From the NCBI GenBank assembly GCA_052386455.1, contig JBQTKD010000030.1, positions 23,732 to 87,731 of the forward strand: 64,000 bases of DNA. The letters run 5' to 3'. The position numbers and the translations under genes were made by a program. This stretch comes from JBQTKD01 sp052386455 (GTDB lineage: Bacteria > Actinomycetota > Actinomycetes > Sporichthyales > Sporichthyaceae). The number at the start of each line of letters is the position of its first letter. The stretch's first letter is position 1. Under the pieces are notes generated by a model. That model saw only the letters and a program-made list of their open reading frames with translations, had not been told where the DNA came from and searched no databases. Of the stretch, positions 23,513 through 32,883 are shown one piece after another.

Positions 23513-24697
23513 ATGCCCGGGGTCTTCGTCGTGGACGCCTGCCGGACGCCGATCGGCAGGATCAAGGGCTCGCTGGCCGGAGTCCGGCCGGACCACCTCT
23601 CCGCGACGGTGTTGGCCGCCCTGTTGGCTCGTGTGCCGTCGCTGGATCCCGCGACGATCGACGACGTCTACTGGGGTGCGGCGAACCAGGCGGGCGAGGA
23701 CAACCGCAACGTGGCCCGCATGGCCGTGCTGCTCGCCGGGCTCCCGGTCGCGGTTCCCGGAGCCACGGTGAACCGCCTGTGCGGCTCGGGCATGGAGGCG
23801 ATCACCGCGGGCGCTCGCGCCATCGCCGCCGGGGACGCGGACGTGATCGTCGCCGGCGGGACCGAGTCGATGACGCGCGCGCCGTTCGTCATGCCGCGCA
23901 CCGACGAGGCCTTTCCCCGTGGCGTCGAGATCGTCGACACCCGTCTCGGGTGGCGGCTGATCAGCCCGTGGATGAAGGCGAAGTACAACACGCTGTCCAT
24001 GGGCGAGACGGCCGAGAACGTGGCGGACCGGTACGGGGTCGATCGCGACCGGCAAGACGCCTTCGCGCTGCGCAGTCACCAGTTCGCCGCAGCCGCCTGG
24101 GGCGCCGGGCGCTTCGCCGACGAGGTCGTGGCGGTCGATCTGCCGGAGGGCGCGCTGGCCTGGGACGAGGGCGTCAAGGCGGACCTGACGCTCGATCAGC
24201 TTCGGTCTCGCAAGCCGGCGTTCCGCAAGGACGGTTCGGTGACAGCGGGCAACTCCTCGCCGCTCAACGACGGCTCCGCGGCCCTGCTGCTCGTGTCCGA
24301 GCGCATGCTCTCCCGGCTCGGCGTCGAACCCCTGGCCCGCTGGGTGAGCGGCGCCTCGGCAGGCGTGGACCCGGACTACATGGGCATCGGCCCGGTTCCC
24401 GCCACTCGCAAGGCTCTCGACCGCGTCGGCTGGTCCATCGACGATCTGACCCTGCTCGAGGCGAACGAGGCCTTCGCCGCGCAGGCTCTCGCCGTCGTCG
24501 ACGCACTCAAGGCCGATCCGGCGAAGGTCAACGTCAACGGGGGAGCGATCGCCATCGGCCATCCGCTCGGCTGCTCCGGCGTACGGATCGTCACCACCCT
24601 GCTGCACGAGCTCAAGCGCCGCGGCGGCGGCAGGGGCGCCGCGACCATGTGCGTCGGCGTCGGGCAGGGCATCGCGTCGCTGTTCGAACGAACGTGA
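23513..24697 (+). CDS. Acetyl-CoA acyltransferase (thiolase)
   Basis: A 394-residue thiolase: active-site Cys in VNRLCGSGMEAI, GGTESMTRAPF, the C-terminal catalytic NEAFAAQA, GGAIAIGHPLGCSG with His and Cys, and a final Cys in MCVGVGQG. ATG 23513 has GAAGGAG five bases upstream. It would cleave beta-ketoacyl-CoA with CoA. It could serve phenylacetate degradation (a PaaJ-like role), general beta-oxidation, or use acetoacetyl-CoA arising from the epoxide pathway; the sequence alone does not decide. It is transcribed divergently from the hybrid kinase and followed after 26 bases by a 3-hydroxyacyl-CoA dehydrogenase. Confidence 0.9.
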   Translation: MPGVFVVDACRTPIGRIKGSLAGVRPDHLSATVLAALLARVPSLDPATIDDVYWGAANQAGEDNRNVARMAVLLAGLPVAVPGATVNRLCGSGMEAITAGARAIAAGDADVIVAGGTESMTRAPFVMPRTDEAFPRGVEIVDTRLGWRLISPWMKAKYNTLSMGETAENVADRYGVDRDRQDAFALRSHQFAAAAWGAGRFADEVVAVDLPEGALAWDEGVKADLTLDQLRSRKPAFRKDGSVTAGNSSPLNDGSAALLLVSERMLSRLGVEPLARWVSGASAGVDPDYMGIGPVPATRKALDRVGWSIDDLTLLEANEAFAAQALAVVDALKADPAKVNVNGGAIAIGHPLGCSGVRIVTTLLHELKRRGGGRGAATMCVGVGQGIASLFERT

Positions 24698-24723
24698 GAA
24701 CACACGACACTGTGGGAGACCGT

Positions 24724-25572
24724 GTGAGCACCTACAGCGCCGTGGTGGGGGCCGGGACCATGGGTCTCGGCATCGCCTACGTGCTCGCCGCGGCGGGGGA
24801 CACCGCGATCCTCGTGGAGCCGGACGCCGGGCGCCGCGAGGCGGCGTTGGACACCCTGGCCGGGGTGGCCAACGGCGCCGTCTCGCGCGGCAAGCTCGCC
24901 GAGTCCGCTGCCAAGGGCCTGCTCGGGCGCCTCTCGACCGTCGCCGCCGTCGCCGAACTGCCCGCCACCGGCGCCGACCTCGTGGTCGAGGCGGTTCCCG
25001 AGCGCATGGACCTCAAACACCTGATCCTGCGTCAGGTCGAAGACCACTGCGCGCCCGCGATCCTGGCCTCGAACACCTCGGGCCTGTCGATCGACGAGAT
25101 CGCGACCGCGTTGGCCCGCCCCGAGCGCTTCCTGGGCCTGCACTTCTTCAACCCGGTGTGGGTGATGTCTCTGCTGGAGATCGTCAACGGCTCCCGGACC
25201 GACCCCGCGGTGCTGCAGTCCGCCCACGACCTCGCAGTCCGCATCGGCAAGGACCCCATCGTCGTGAAGAACATGCCCGGCTTCGCAACGTCGCGCCTCG
25301 GCGTGTGCATCGGGCTGGAGGCCATGCGCATGTTCGCCGAGGGCGTCGCCAGCGCCGCCGACATCGACAAGGCGATGGAGCTCGGCTACCGCCACCCGAT
25401 GGGCCCGTTGAGGCTCACCGACCTCGTCGGCCTCGACGTCCGCCTGGACATCGCCCGCCACCTCGCCGAAACCCTCGGCCCTCGCTTCGCCCCGCCGCAG
25501 ATCCTGATCGACAAGGTCGCCGCGGGCGAACTGGGCAAGAAGTCCGGCAAGGGCTTCTACGACTGGTCCTAG
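24724..25572 (+). CDS. 3-Hydroxyacyl-CoA (3-hydroxybutyryl-CoA) dehydrogenase
   Basis: A 282-residue single-domain dehydrogenase: NAD motif VVGAGTMGLGIAYVLA, Ser/His catalytic region SNTSGLSI and GLHFFNPVWVMSLLE, NMPGFATSRLG, and the C-terminal GKKSGKGFYDW. It oxidises (S)-3-hydroxyacyl-CoA to 3-oxoacyl-CoA with NAD. Length fits 3-hydroxybutyryl-CoA dehydrogenase or PaaH. Start GTG 24724 with GGGAGA upstream. It pairs with the thiolase 26 bases upstream. Its stop overlaps the convergent helicase stop within CTAG. Confidence 0.9.
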   Translation: MSTYSAVVGAGTMGLGIAYVLAAAGDTAILVEPDAGRREAALDTLAGVANGAVSRGKLAESAAKGLLGRLSTVAAVAELPATGADLVVEAVPERMDLKHLILRQVEDHCAPAILASNTSGLSIDEIATALARPERFLGLHFFNPVWVMSLLEIVNGSRTDPAVLQSAHDLAVRIGKDPIVVKNMPGFATSRLGVCIGLEAMRMFAEGVASAADIDKAMELGYRHPMGPLRLTDLVGLDVRLDIARHLAETLGPRFAPPQILIDKVAAGELGKKSGKGFYDWS

Positions 25573-26981
25573 CTCGGGCGACGCCGTCCGCTGAACCCGG
25601 AGCTGAACCCGGCCGCGCTGTGCGCGCGAGCGGCGGGCACTGCTGCAGCGGCTGCGACTGCGGCCGGTCGACGGCCACGAGCACCGCGGCGCGGGGGCCG
25701 GCTGTCCTCGCGCGGCGCCGGCGCCTGCTGAGTTCCCCGGCCTCGCGCGACGCGCTGCTGCGCCGACACCGGGTTCCCGAAGGTCCGCTCCCCGGGCGAG
25801 AGCACCGCCAGGATCGGGTCGCCCACGCCGCGGACCTGCGTGGTCGTGGCCTTGATTCCCGCGGCGCGAGTGAGCGTGTTGACCTCGCGGATCTGATCGT
25901 GCGTCATCAACGTGACCACGGTGCCGGCGCTGCCGGCGCGGGCGGTGCGGCCGGAGCGGTGCAGGTACGCCTTGTGCTCGGTGGGCGGGTCCGCGTGCAC
26001 GACGAGGCGGACGTCGTCGACGTGGATGCCGCGGGCCGCGATGTCGGTGGCGACCAGCACGGTGGCGCGGCCGGTGTGGAAGTCGTCGAGGTTGCGGGTG
26101 CGCGCGTTCTGGGCGAGGTTGCCGTGCAGTTCGACGGCGTGCACGCCTTCCTGGCGCAGCGCCTCGGCGAGGACCTTCGCGCCCCTCTTGGTGCGGGTGA
26201 ACACGATGCTGCGGCCCGGTGCCGCGATCAGGTCGACCAGGATCGCCGTGCGGTTCCCGCGCTCGATTTGGAGCAGGTGGTGGTCCATCGCCGCGACGGG
26301 CGACTGCGCCGAATCGGCCTGGTGCACGGCCGGATCGGACATGAATCGGCGAACGAGGGAGTCCACCGCGTTGTCCAGGGTGGCCGAGAACAGCATCCGC
26401 TGGCCGCCGTTGGGAGTGGCCTGCAGGATGCGCTGCACCGCCGGCAGGAACCCGAGGTCGGCCATGTGGTCGGCCTCGTCGACGATCGTGATCTCGACGC
26501 GTCCGAGCGAGCAGTGCCGCTGGGCGACGAGGTCCTCGAGCCGGCCGGGACACGCCACGAGGATGTCCACGCCGCGGCGCAGGGCCGCGACCTGCGGTCC
26601 CTGCCCGACGCCGCCGTAGACGGTGCGGGAGGTCAGGCCGGCGGCCTTGGCCAGCGGCGCGAGTGCCGCCTCGATCTGCCCGGCGAGCTCACGGGTGGGC
26701 GCGAGGATCAAGCCGCGCGGGGCACCGGCGCGAGGGCGGGCGCCGCCGGAGAGGCGAGCGACCATCGGCAGCAGGAACGCGAGGGTCTTGCCCGAGCCGG
26801 TGCGGCCCCGGCCGAGAACGTCGCGGCCCGCGAGGGAGTCCGGCAGCGTGGCCAACTGGATCGGAGTGGGGGTGGAGATGGCGAGGCCCGCAAGGACCTC
26901 CGCCAGGCGTGCAGGCACGCCAAGCTGGGTAAACGACACGATGTGGATCGCAATCTGAACGGGGCTCCCGCCAGGGGCCAC
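25569..26981 (-). CDS. DEAD-box RNA helicase
   Basis: A 470-residue DEAD/DEAH helicase: Q motif region PTPIQLATLP, Walker A RTGSGKT, PTRELAGQ, Walker B VDEADHMADLGF, SAT, then domain 2 with IVFTRTKRG, TDIAARGIHVDDV and HRSGRTARAG. The tail (last about 70 residues) is Arg/Gly/Pro-rich, typical of RNA-binding extensions that favour cold- or ribosome-linked roles. The start GTG 26981 has no good RBS; GTG 26939 (VSFTQLGVP) is an attractive alternative that begins right at the Q-motif region. It stands alone between convergent and divergent neighbours and looks like a housekeeping gene. Confidence 0.9.
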   Translation of the reverse strand: MAPGGSPVQIAIHIVSFTQLGVPARLAEVLAGLAISTPTPIQLATLPDSLAGRDVLGRGRTGSGKTLAFLLPMVARLSGGARPRAGAPRGLILAPTRELAGQIEAALAPLAKAAGLTSRTVYGGVGQGPQVAALRRGVDILVACPGRLEDLVAQRHCSLGRVEITIVDEADHMADLGFLPAVQRILQATPNGGQRMLFSATLDNAVDSLVRRFMSDPAVHQADSAQSPVAAMDHHLLQIERGNRTAILVDLIAAPGRSIVFTRTKRGAKVLAEALRQEGVHAVELHGNLAQNARTRNLDDFHTGRATVLVATDIAARGIHVDDVRLVVHADPPTEHKAYLHRSGRTARAGSAGTVVTLMTHDQIREVNTLTRAAGIKATTTQVRGVGDPILAVLSPGERTFGNPVSAQQRVARGRGTQQAPAPREDSRPPRRGARGRRPAAVAAAAAVPAARAHSAAGFSSGFSGRRRPS

Positions 26982-27095
26982 GCGGAGCGGATGTCAGACG
27001 CTTCGACGCGCGGGCAGCTCGTGGCAGGAGATCGACGAGCTGAATGAGACCAGTGTAGCCGCACATCCGATTCGCGCCCCGGAATACTGGGCTGT

Positions 27096-27941
27096 ATGAC
27101 TGGATCGGTTTCCATCCTCGAAGTCGAGGGGCTGCCCGTTCGGATTCGCACCGCGGGGGACCCGGAGGCGCCGCCGGTAGTCCTGCTGCACGGGATCGCG
27201 CGGTCGCTGGAGGACTGGGACGCTCAGTTCGCGCTGCTCGGGACGGACTACCGGGTGCTGGCGCTGGACCTGCCCGGGTTCGGGTACTCCGCGCGCCGGC
27301 CGGAGCCGGCCAGTCTGGCCGCGCTGGCGCGTGGCGTGCTCGCGACGCTGGACGCGCAGGGGGAGAAGCGGCCCGTGCACCTCGTCGGCAACTCCCTCGG
27401 CGGCGCGGTGAGCCTGCAGACCCTGGTACTCGACCCGGAGCGGGTGAGCAGCGTCGTGCTGGTCAACAGCGCCGGGTTCGGCAAGGAGGTCACCTACCTC
27501 CTGCGCGGGCTGGCCGTGCCCGTCTTCGGCGAACTGATGCTGCGCAAGCCGAACCGGATGGGCCTGCGGCACGCCGAACGGGCCCTCTACGCGGACAAGA
27601 AGCTCGCGGACCGGGAGCGGGTGACGCACGCCCTCGGCGTCGGACGGCAGGAGGGTGCGGCAGCGTTCATGGCCGAACTCATGCACACCCTCGGCACGGT
27701 CCGCGGCGTCAACGCGCAGTGGCGCGACGAGCTGCTGCCCGCGGCGGCGGCCCACCGCAAGCCGACGCTCATCGTCTGGGGCGACAGGGACAGGATCCTT
27801 CCGCCGCACCACTTCGAGGCAGCGCGCGCCGCGTTCCCGCACGCCCGATCGCACATGTTCCGGACCACCGGCCACATGCCGCAGGTCGAGCGGCCCGAGG
27901 CGTTCGCGACGCTCGTGCGCAACTTCTTCCCGAGCGCCTAA
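27096..27941 (+). CDS. Alpha/beta hydrolase
   Basis: A 281-residue alpha/beta-fold hydrolase with the nucleophile elbow GNSLGG, oxyanion HGIARS, acid in WGDRDRILP and catalytic His in TTGHMPQVE. No signal peptide, so cytoplasmic. Related enzymes hydrolyse esters, lactones or meta-cleavage products; the cap segment (GFGKEVTYLLRGLAVPVFGELMLR) resembles the meta-cleavage-product hydrolase type, but the substrate cannot be fixed. Its stop overlaps the convergent PaaX-type gene by four bases. Confidence 0.82.
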   Translation: MTGSVSILEVEGLPVRIRTAGDPEAPPVVLLHGIARSLEDWDAQFALLGTDYRVLALDLPGFGYSARRPEPASLAALARGVLATLDAQGEKRPVHLVGNSLGGAVSLQTLVLDPERVSSVVLVNSAGFGKEVTYLLRGLAVPVFGELMLRKPNRMGLRHAERALYADKKLADRERVTHALGVGRQEGAAAFMAELMHTLGTVRGVNAQWRDELLPAAAAHRKPTLIVWGDRDRILPPHHFEAARAAFPHARSHMFRTTGHMPQVERPEAFATLVRNFFPSA

Positions 27942-28759
27942 CCGGCCGCGGTCAGCTCCGCCCAGCGCCGCTGGGCCTCGGGGCGCCACGCGTCGTGCAG
28001 CGCGTCGAAGCGTTCGCGCGCCCGGTGCCCGATCCAGTCCGCCGGGAGCAGCTCGGCGGGCAGCTGCGGGTCCAGGAACGGGAAGCGCCGCCAGGAGTGG
28101 ACGAGCTGCACCTGCGCGAGCAGCACCTCGTCGCCCTTGGTGGGGTCCGCGCCGTCGAACGACGCGAGGAACTCGCGGTACGCGTCGGCGATGCTCTCCA
28201 GATCCCACGCGCGCTCGACGAGCGAGGCCTGGCTGCCGATGTCCGCGAACGGCCCGACGAACGACAGGGCCGAACCGTCGAGTTGGAGGTCGGCGATGAT
28301 CTGGCGGACTTCGGCGATGCGCTCGCGGTGGGTACTGACCCACAGTCCAGGCGCCGGATTGCCGAGGCCGGCCCATGCCAGCCGCGTCTGCAACCGGTGG
28401 CGCAGCTTGCGCTGACTTTCCGGCACCGACGCGAGCACGACGAGCCACGACCGGTCCCACGAGGCCTGGCTGCCCGCGGCCGAATAGATGCGCTGCGCAC
28501 CCTCGGTCAGGAGCGTCCGGCCGGTGGGCGTCAGCTCCCAGTGCACGCGCCGGCCGTCGCGCGTCGAAACGATCCAGCCGTCTGCGGCGGACCGGGCGAT
28601 CGCCTGGCGGGCCGACTTTTCCTCGACGTCCAGGCCCGCTAGCAGATGCAGCAGCGCCGAGGTCCAGACCGGGAAGCGGGCCGGCAGCACGAGCTCGCCG
28701 AGCACCGTCAGCAACAGCGACCGCGCACTCGACGGACCGGCGCTGTGCCGCCGAGACAT
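27938..28759 (-). CDS. paaX: PaaX-family transcriptional regulator
   Basis: A 273-residue regulator of the PaaX family, which in other bacteria represses phenylacetate genes and responds to phenylacetyl-CoA. N-terminal winged helix: SARSLLLTVLGELVLP, VEEKSARQAIARSAADGWI. Middle: WDRSWLVVLASVPE and RLAWAGLGNPAPGLWVS, a family signature. C-terminal part: HSWRRFPFLDPQLPAELLP. ATG 28757-28759 is the natural start though no RBS is evident; the frame extends nine codons upstream. It lies 26 bases downstream of the aldehyde dehydrogenase gene on the same strand and probably controls it, the divergent CoA-ligase operon or the paa operon. Confidence 0.85.
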   Translation of the reverse strand: MSRRHSAGPSSARSLLLTVLGELVLPARFPVWTSALLHLLAGLDVEEKSARQAIARSAADGWIVSTRDGRRVHWELTPTGRTLLTEGAQRIYSAAGSQASWDRSWLVVLASVPESQRKLRHRLQTRLAWAGLGNPAPGLWVSTHRERIAEVRQIIADLQLDGSALSFVGPFADIGSQASLVERAWDLESIADAYREFLASFDGADPTKGDEVLLAQVQLVHSWRRFPFLDPQLPAELLPADWIGHRARERFDALHDAWRPEAQRRWAELTAAG

Positions 28760-28785
28760 GACCGGCGTGGCGGGCTGGGCGGCAT

Positions 28786-30213
28786 TCAACGCTGAATCGC
28801 CTTGGTCTCCAGGAACTCCTCCAGGCCGAACTCGCCGAGCTCTCGCCCGAGGCCGGACTTCTTGTACCCGCCGAAGGGTGCCATGGGGTTCCAAGCGCCG
28901 CCGTTGACGTCCACCTGGCCGGTGCGCAGCCGGCGGGCCACCGCGAGCGCCCGGTCGGCATCGGCGGAGAACACCGCGCCGTGCAGGCCGTACTCGGTGT
29001 CGTTGGCGATGCGTACGGCGTCGTCGGTGTCCGTGTACGGCATGATCGACAGCACCGGGCCGAAGATCTCCTCGCGTGCGATGCGCATGTCCGACGTGAC
29101 GTCGGCGAACACCGTCGGGCGCACGTAGTAGCCGTTCGGGTCGACGCCTTCCGGCAGGCCGGGGCCACCGGCCACGAGGCGGGCGCCCTCTTCGATGCCG
29201 AGAGCGATGTAGGACGCGACGCGGTCCCGCTGCTCGGCAGAGGCGAGCGGGCCGAGACGGCTTGCCTCGTCGAGGGGGTGACCCACCGTCAGACGGGCGA
29301 CGGCCTTCTCGGCGTGCGCGATCACCTCGTCCTGCAGCGCCGCGGGCACCAGCATGCGGGTCCACGCGGAGCACGTCTGTCCCGAGTTCAGGAAGGCGTT
29401 GTTCACGCCCGCGGCCACCGCCTTCTCCAGATCGGCGTCGTCGAGAAGGATGTTCGCGGACTTGCCTCCGAGTTCCAGGGCGACACGCGCGATGTTCGCC
29501 CCGGCCGCCTGGGCCACGAGGGCGCCGACGGCGGTGGACCCGGTGAACGAGACGACGTCGATCCCGGGATGCGCGGCCACGGCAGCGCCGACCTCGTCGC
29601 CGCCGGACACCAGGTTGAACACGCCGGCGGGCAGGCCGGCCGCCGCGCACGCCTCGGCGAACACGAAGCACGCGCCGGGCGCGACGTCTGCGGGCTTGAG
29701 GACCACGGTGCAGCCGGCGGCGAGCGCGGGCGCGACCTTTGCCGCGGTCAGGTACAGCGGGTAGTTCCACGGCAGGATCGCGCCGACGACGCCGGCGGGC
29801 TCGCGCACGATGAGGGAGTTGCCCGCCTCGCGGGTGAACTCGTACTCGCCGGCGAGCTTGGCGTAGTACCCGAGGATCGCCAACGGGCCGGCCACCTGGA
29901 CGCGGCCTGCAAGCTTGCGGGGCATGCCGACCTCGGTGGCCAGCAGTTCGGCCAACTCGTCGGCGCGCGCCTTGAGCTGCACGGTGAGCTCGGTCAGCAG
30001 GGCCGCGCGTTCGGCCGGTGTCGTCTGCGACCAGGTCTCGAAGGCCCGGCGCGCGGCCGCCACCGCGGCGTCGACGTCGGCCGGCGATCCAGCCGGCACC
30101 CGGGTGACGACGGAGCCGTCGGCCGCGCCGAGCACGGCGGTGAGCGGGGCGGCGACGGCGGGGGCCCGCCACTCGCCGTCGAGGAACAGGTGCGGGTACT
30201 CGCGGACGGACAT
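28786..30213 (-). CDS. NAD(P)-dependent aldehyde dehydrogenase
   Basis: A 475-residue aldehyde dehydrogenase: ILPWNYPL, cofactor motif FTGSTAVG, general base Glu in LELGGKSAN, catalytic Cys in NSGQTCSAW, and PFGGYKKSGLGRELG at the end. ATG 30211-30213 with GGGGGAG upstream. It converts an aldehyde to its acid. With the divergent acyl/aryl-CoA ligase and the PaaX-type gene it could form an aldehyde-to-acid-to-CoA-thioester route, for example phenylacetaldehyde to phenylacetyl-CoA; the substrate is an inference from position. Confidence 0.92.
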   Translation of the reverse strand: MSVREYPHLFLDGEWRAPAVAAPLTAVLGAADGSVVTRVPAGSPADVDAAVAAARRAFETWSQTTPAERAALLTELTVQLKARADELAELLATEVGMPRKLAGRVQVAGPLAILGYYAKLAGEYEFTREAGNSLIVREPAGVVGAILPWNYPLYLTAAKVAPALAAGCTVVLKPADVAPGACFVFAEACAAAGLPAGVFNLVSGGDEVGAAVAAHPGIDVVSFTGSTAVGALVAQAAGANIARVALELGGKSANILLDDADLEKAVAAGVNNAFLNSGQTCSAWTRMLVPAALQDEVIAHAEKAVARLTVGHPLDEASRLGPLASAEQRDRVASYIALGIEEGARLVAGGPGLPEGVDPNGYYVRPTVFADVTSDMRIAREEIFGPVLSIMPYTDTDDAVRIANDTEYGLHGAVFSADADRALAVARRLRTGQVDVNGGAWNPMAPFGGYKKSGLGRELGEFGLEEFLETKAIQR

Positions 30214-30334
30214 GGCTCCCCCTGCTGGTGGACGATGGGTGCAGTCTGCCGGCAGGTAGAATCTACGGTTTATTGACGTTACGCAGCCGGCTCGTAGAGA
30301 ATACTGGAAGTCGACGAGACTGGAGGGCGGTCGC
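30214..30334. promoter_or_regulatory. Divergent promoter region, aldehyde dehydrogenase and CoA ligase
   Basis: TTGACG at 30273-30278 with TAGAGA 16 bases later (30295-30300) is a plausible plus-strand promoter for the ligase. A short palindrome TAGAATCTA lies at 30257-30265 and could bind a regulator. RBS for the ligase is TGGAGGG at 30321-30327; for the aldehyde dehydrogenase GGGGGAG on the other strand. Confidence 0.45.
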
Positions 30335-31858
30335 GTGGCCCAGCGCGAACTCTTCAATGCGAGCGTTTATCTGATCGACCGTCAGGTCGAGGCCGGTCAC
30401 GGCGCTCGCCCTGCCCTGCTGGGTCCGAACGGGACGCGGACCTACGCGCAGCTCGCCGCCGCCGTACACGCCGCGGCGGCCGGCTGGCGCGCATTGGGCA
30501 TCCGTCCCGAGGAACGCGTGGTGCTGGTCAGCGCGGACCGCGAAGAACTGCTGGTCGCGTTCCTGTCCCTGATGCGCATCGGCGCCGTTCCCGTGCCCGT
30601 GTCCACGATGTATCGGGACACCGAGATCGCGGAACTGCTCGTGGACTCCCGCGCCCGCGCGGTGGTGGCCTCGCCGGAGTTCGCGGACGCCGTGCACGCA
30701 GCCGTCGCGATCGCCGGCGGACCCGAGCTGCTGCTGGGCACGGACGACGTCGCGGCACTGACCGGCGACGACGACTCCGTCCATCCGACGTGGGAGGAGT
30801 CCCCGGCGCTGTGGCTCTACACCTCCGGCACCACCGGGGTGCCGAAGGCCGCGATGCACCGGCACGGCAGCGTCCGGTTCGTTGCAGAGCAGTACGGCCG
30901 ACAGGTCCTGGGCATCACATCGGAGGATCGCTGTCTCTCCGTCGCCAAGCTCTTTTTCGCCTACGGGCTTGGGAATTCGGCGCTGTTCCCGCTCTCCGTC
31001 GGCGCAACGACGATCCTCGAGCCGGCTCGCCCGACGCCCGACGTGATTCGCGAGTCCCTCGAAAAGCACCGCCCCACGCTGTTCTTCGGCGTGCCGACGT
31101 TCTACGCCGGACTGCTTGCCGCCGACCTGCCGCCCGAGACGTTCTCGTCGGTGCGGCTGTGCGTCTCCGCCGGTGAGCCGCTGCCCGCGGAGCTGTATCG
31201 CCGTTTCACCGAGCGGTTCGGGGTCGACATCGTCGACGGCATCGGTTCCACCGAGGCGCTGCACATCTTCCTGTCCAACCGCCCCGGCCAGGTCCGGCCT
31301 GGCACCACCGGCGTGCCCGTCCCCGGGTACGACCTGCGCCTCGTCGACGACGAGGGCGCCGAGGTCGCCGCCGGGACCCCGGGGCACCTGCAGATCCGCG
31401 GCGGCTCGCTGACCACCGGGTACTGGTGCCGCACCGACACCACGCGGGCGGCGTTCGTCGGCGAGTGGATGCGCACGGGGGACACCTACGTGCAGGACGC
31501 CGACGGGTACTACGCGTGCCTGGGCCGGTCCAACGACATGATCAAGGCGGGCGGGATCTGGGTGTCGCCCGGCGAGGTCGAGGCGTGTCTGCTCGCCCAG
31601 CCCGGTGTCGCGCAGGCCGCCGTCGTCGCGGTGCCGGACGCGGACGGCCTGGACAAGCCCGTGGCGTGCGTGGTCGCGGCGCCGAACGTCGTGCTCGACC
31701 CGGACGCACTGATCGCCGCCTGCCGCGAGTCCCTCGCGGCCTTCAAGCGGCCGCGGCACGTGCTCGTCGTGGACGCCCTCCCACAGACTGCGACGGGCAA
31801 GGTGCGACGCTTCCAGGTACGCGAGATCGCCCAACGCCTGCTGGAGTCCCATGCTTGA
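30335..31858 (+). CDS. Benzoate-CoA-ligase-family acyl/aryl-CoA synthetase
   Basis: A 507-residue AMP-forming ligase: ATP motif LYTSGTTGVPKAAMH, KLFFAYGLGNSALFPLSVGAT (a benzoate-CoA ligase family signature), GSTEALHIFLSN, TGDTYVQDADGYY, GRSNDMIKAGGIWVSP and the catalytic Lys in TATGKVRRF. It activates a carboxylic acid to its CoA thioester via the adenylate. The family favours benzoate or related aryl acids; phenylacetate-CoA ligase PaaK is a different type, so this is not PaaK by sequence. GTG 30335 has TGGAGGG upstream. The end overlaps the amidohydrolase start by eight bases. Confidence 0.9.
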   Translation: MAQRELFNASVYLIDRQVEAGHGARPALLGPNGTRTYAQLAAAVHAAAAGWRALGIRPEERVVLVSADREELLVAFLSLMRIGAVPVPVSTMYRDTEIAELLVDSRARAVVASPEFADAVHAAVAIAGGPELLLGTDDVAALTGDDDSVHPTWEESPALWLYTSGTTGVPKAAMHRHGSVRFVAEQYGRQVLGITSEDRCLSVAKLFFAYGLGNSALFPLSVGATTILEPARPTPDVIRESLEKHRPTLFFGVPTFYAGLLAADLPPETFSSVRLCVSAGEPLPAELYRRFTERFGVDIVDGIGSTEALHIFLSNRPGQVRPGTTGVPVPGYDLRLVDDEGAEVAAGTPGHLQIRGGSLTTGYWCRTDTTRAAFVGEWMRTGDTYVQDADGYYACLGRSNDMIKAGGIWVSPGEVEACLLAQPGVAQAAVVAVPDADGLDKPVACVVAAPNVVLDPDALIAACRESLAAFKRPRHVLVVDALPQTATGKVRRFQVREIAQRLLESHA

Positions 31859-32723
31859 CGGTCGTCTGCTCGTCGACGCCCACGTGCACGCACCCCGGTT
31901 GAGCACGCTGACCCCGGCGTGGGTGGACTGGGCGCAGGAGTTCGGCCGGGCCAACCCCTGGCCGGAACTGTTCGACGCGGACGGCGCCCCGATCCCGGCG
32001 CGGATGGACGCGCACTTCGAGGAGCAGGGCGCCGACGCGGTGTTGCTCTTCGCCGAGTACAGCCCGAAGGCCACCGGGATCCAGCCGGTCGAGGACTACC
32101 TGCCGCTGCTGAAGCACAACCCGCGCCGGTTCCGTCTCGTCGGCAACGTGAACCCGCACCTGCACTTCCCGCTGGACGCCGAGGTCGCGCGGCAGGCCGA
32201 GCTCGGCGCCGTCGCACTCAAGCTGCACCCCGTCCACGCCGGCTTCGCCGTGAGCGACGCGCAGCTGTACCCGGCCTACGCCGCCTGTCGCGATCTCGGC
32301 CTGCCCGTCGTCATTCACTGCGGCACGAGCACGTTCCCCGGCAGTCAGAGCAAGTTCGCCGATCCGGTAATCCTCGACGAGGTGCTCGGCCACTTCCCGA
32401 CGGTGCAGTTCGTGCTAGCGCACGGCGGGCGTGGCTGGTGGTACGACGCGGCCGCCTTCCTCGCGCTCAGCAGAGACAACGTGTGGATCGAGCTGTCCGG
32501 GCTGCCGCCGGCCAAGCTGTCCACGTACTACGCCCGATACGACCTCGCCCGCCTGGCGAAGAAGTTCGTCTTCGGAACGGACTGGCCCGGCATGCCCGGC
32601 GTCGCCCGCAACGCCAGGGCCCTGGCGGCTCTCGGCTGGGACGAAGAGACACTGGCCAACGTGTGGGCCGGCAATGCGATGCGGATCTACCGCGGCCTCG
32701 ACGACCTGAAGGAAGGCCCGTGA
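31851..32723 (+). CDS. Amidohydrolase (Amidohydrolase_2, decarboxylase/hydrolase type)
   Basis: A 290-residue metal-dependent TIM-barrel hydrolase: VDAHVHAP (HxH metal site), LKLHPVHAGF, PVVIHCG, LAHGGRGWW and GTDWPGMP with the metal-binding Asp. This group includes amidohydrolases and aromatic acid decarboxylases. The eight-base overlap with the CoA ligase implies joint expression and a related substrate. The precise reaction is not readable from sequence. Confidence 0.82.
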   Translation: MLDGRLLVDAHVHAPRLSTLTPAWVDWAQEFGRANPWPELFDADGAPIPARMDAHFEEQGADAVLLFAEYSPKATGIQPVEDYLPLLKHNPRRFRLVGNVNPHLHFPLDAEVARQAELGAVALKLHPVHAGFAVSDAQLYPAYAACRDLGLPVVIHCGTSTFPGSQSKFADPVILDEVLGHFPTVQFVLAHGGRGWWYDAAAFLALSRDNVWIELSGLPPAKLSTYYARYDLARLAKKFVFGTDWPGMPGVARNARALAALGWDEETLANVWAGNAMRIYRGLDDLKEGP

Positions 32724-32883
32724 GCTCCGTGGGGCGTGGACTGGCGGCGGATGCGGCGCCCGGGCGGCACCTGGCTACGTTGTCGTCGTCGCCCGCTACT
32801 CCGTAGCGGGCTCCTCCTCCGCCTTCCCAGGCATCCGCCCGGATCACCGCATCCATCCACCGCACGCCCCACGGAGCTCACAC

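Noticed and set aside
20893..25572. A very long open frame on the plus strand that crosses the kinase gene antisense
   Set aside because: High GC leaves antisense frames open; only its ends, in frame with the 3-hydroxyacyl-CoA dehydrogenase, are coding. The kinase on the other strand has full domain structure.
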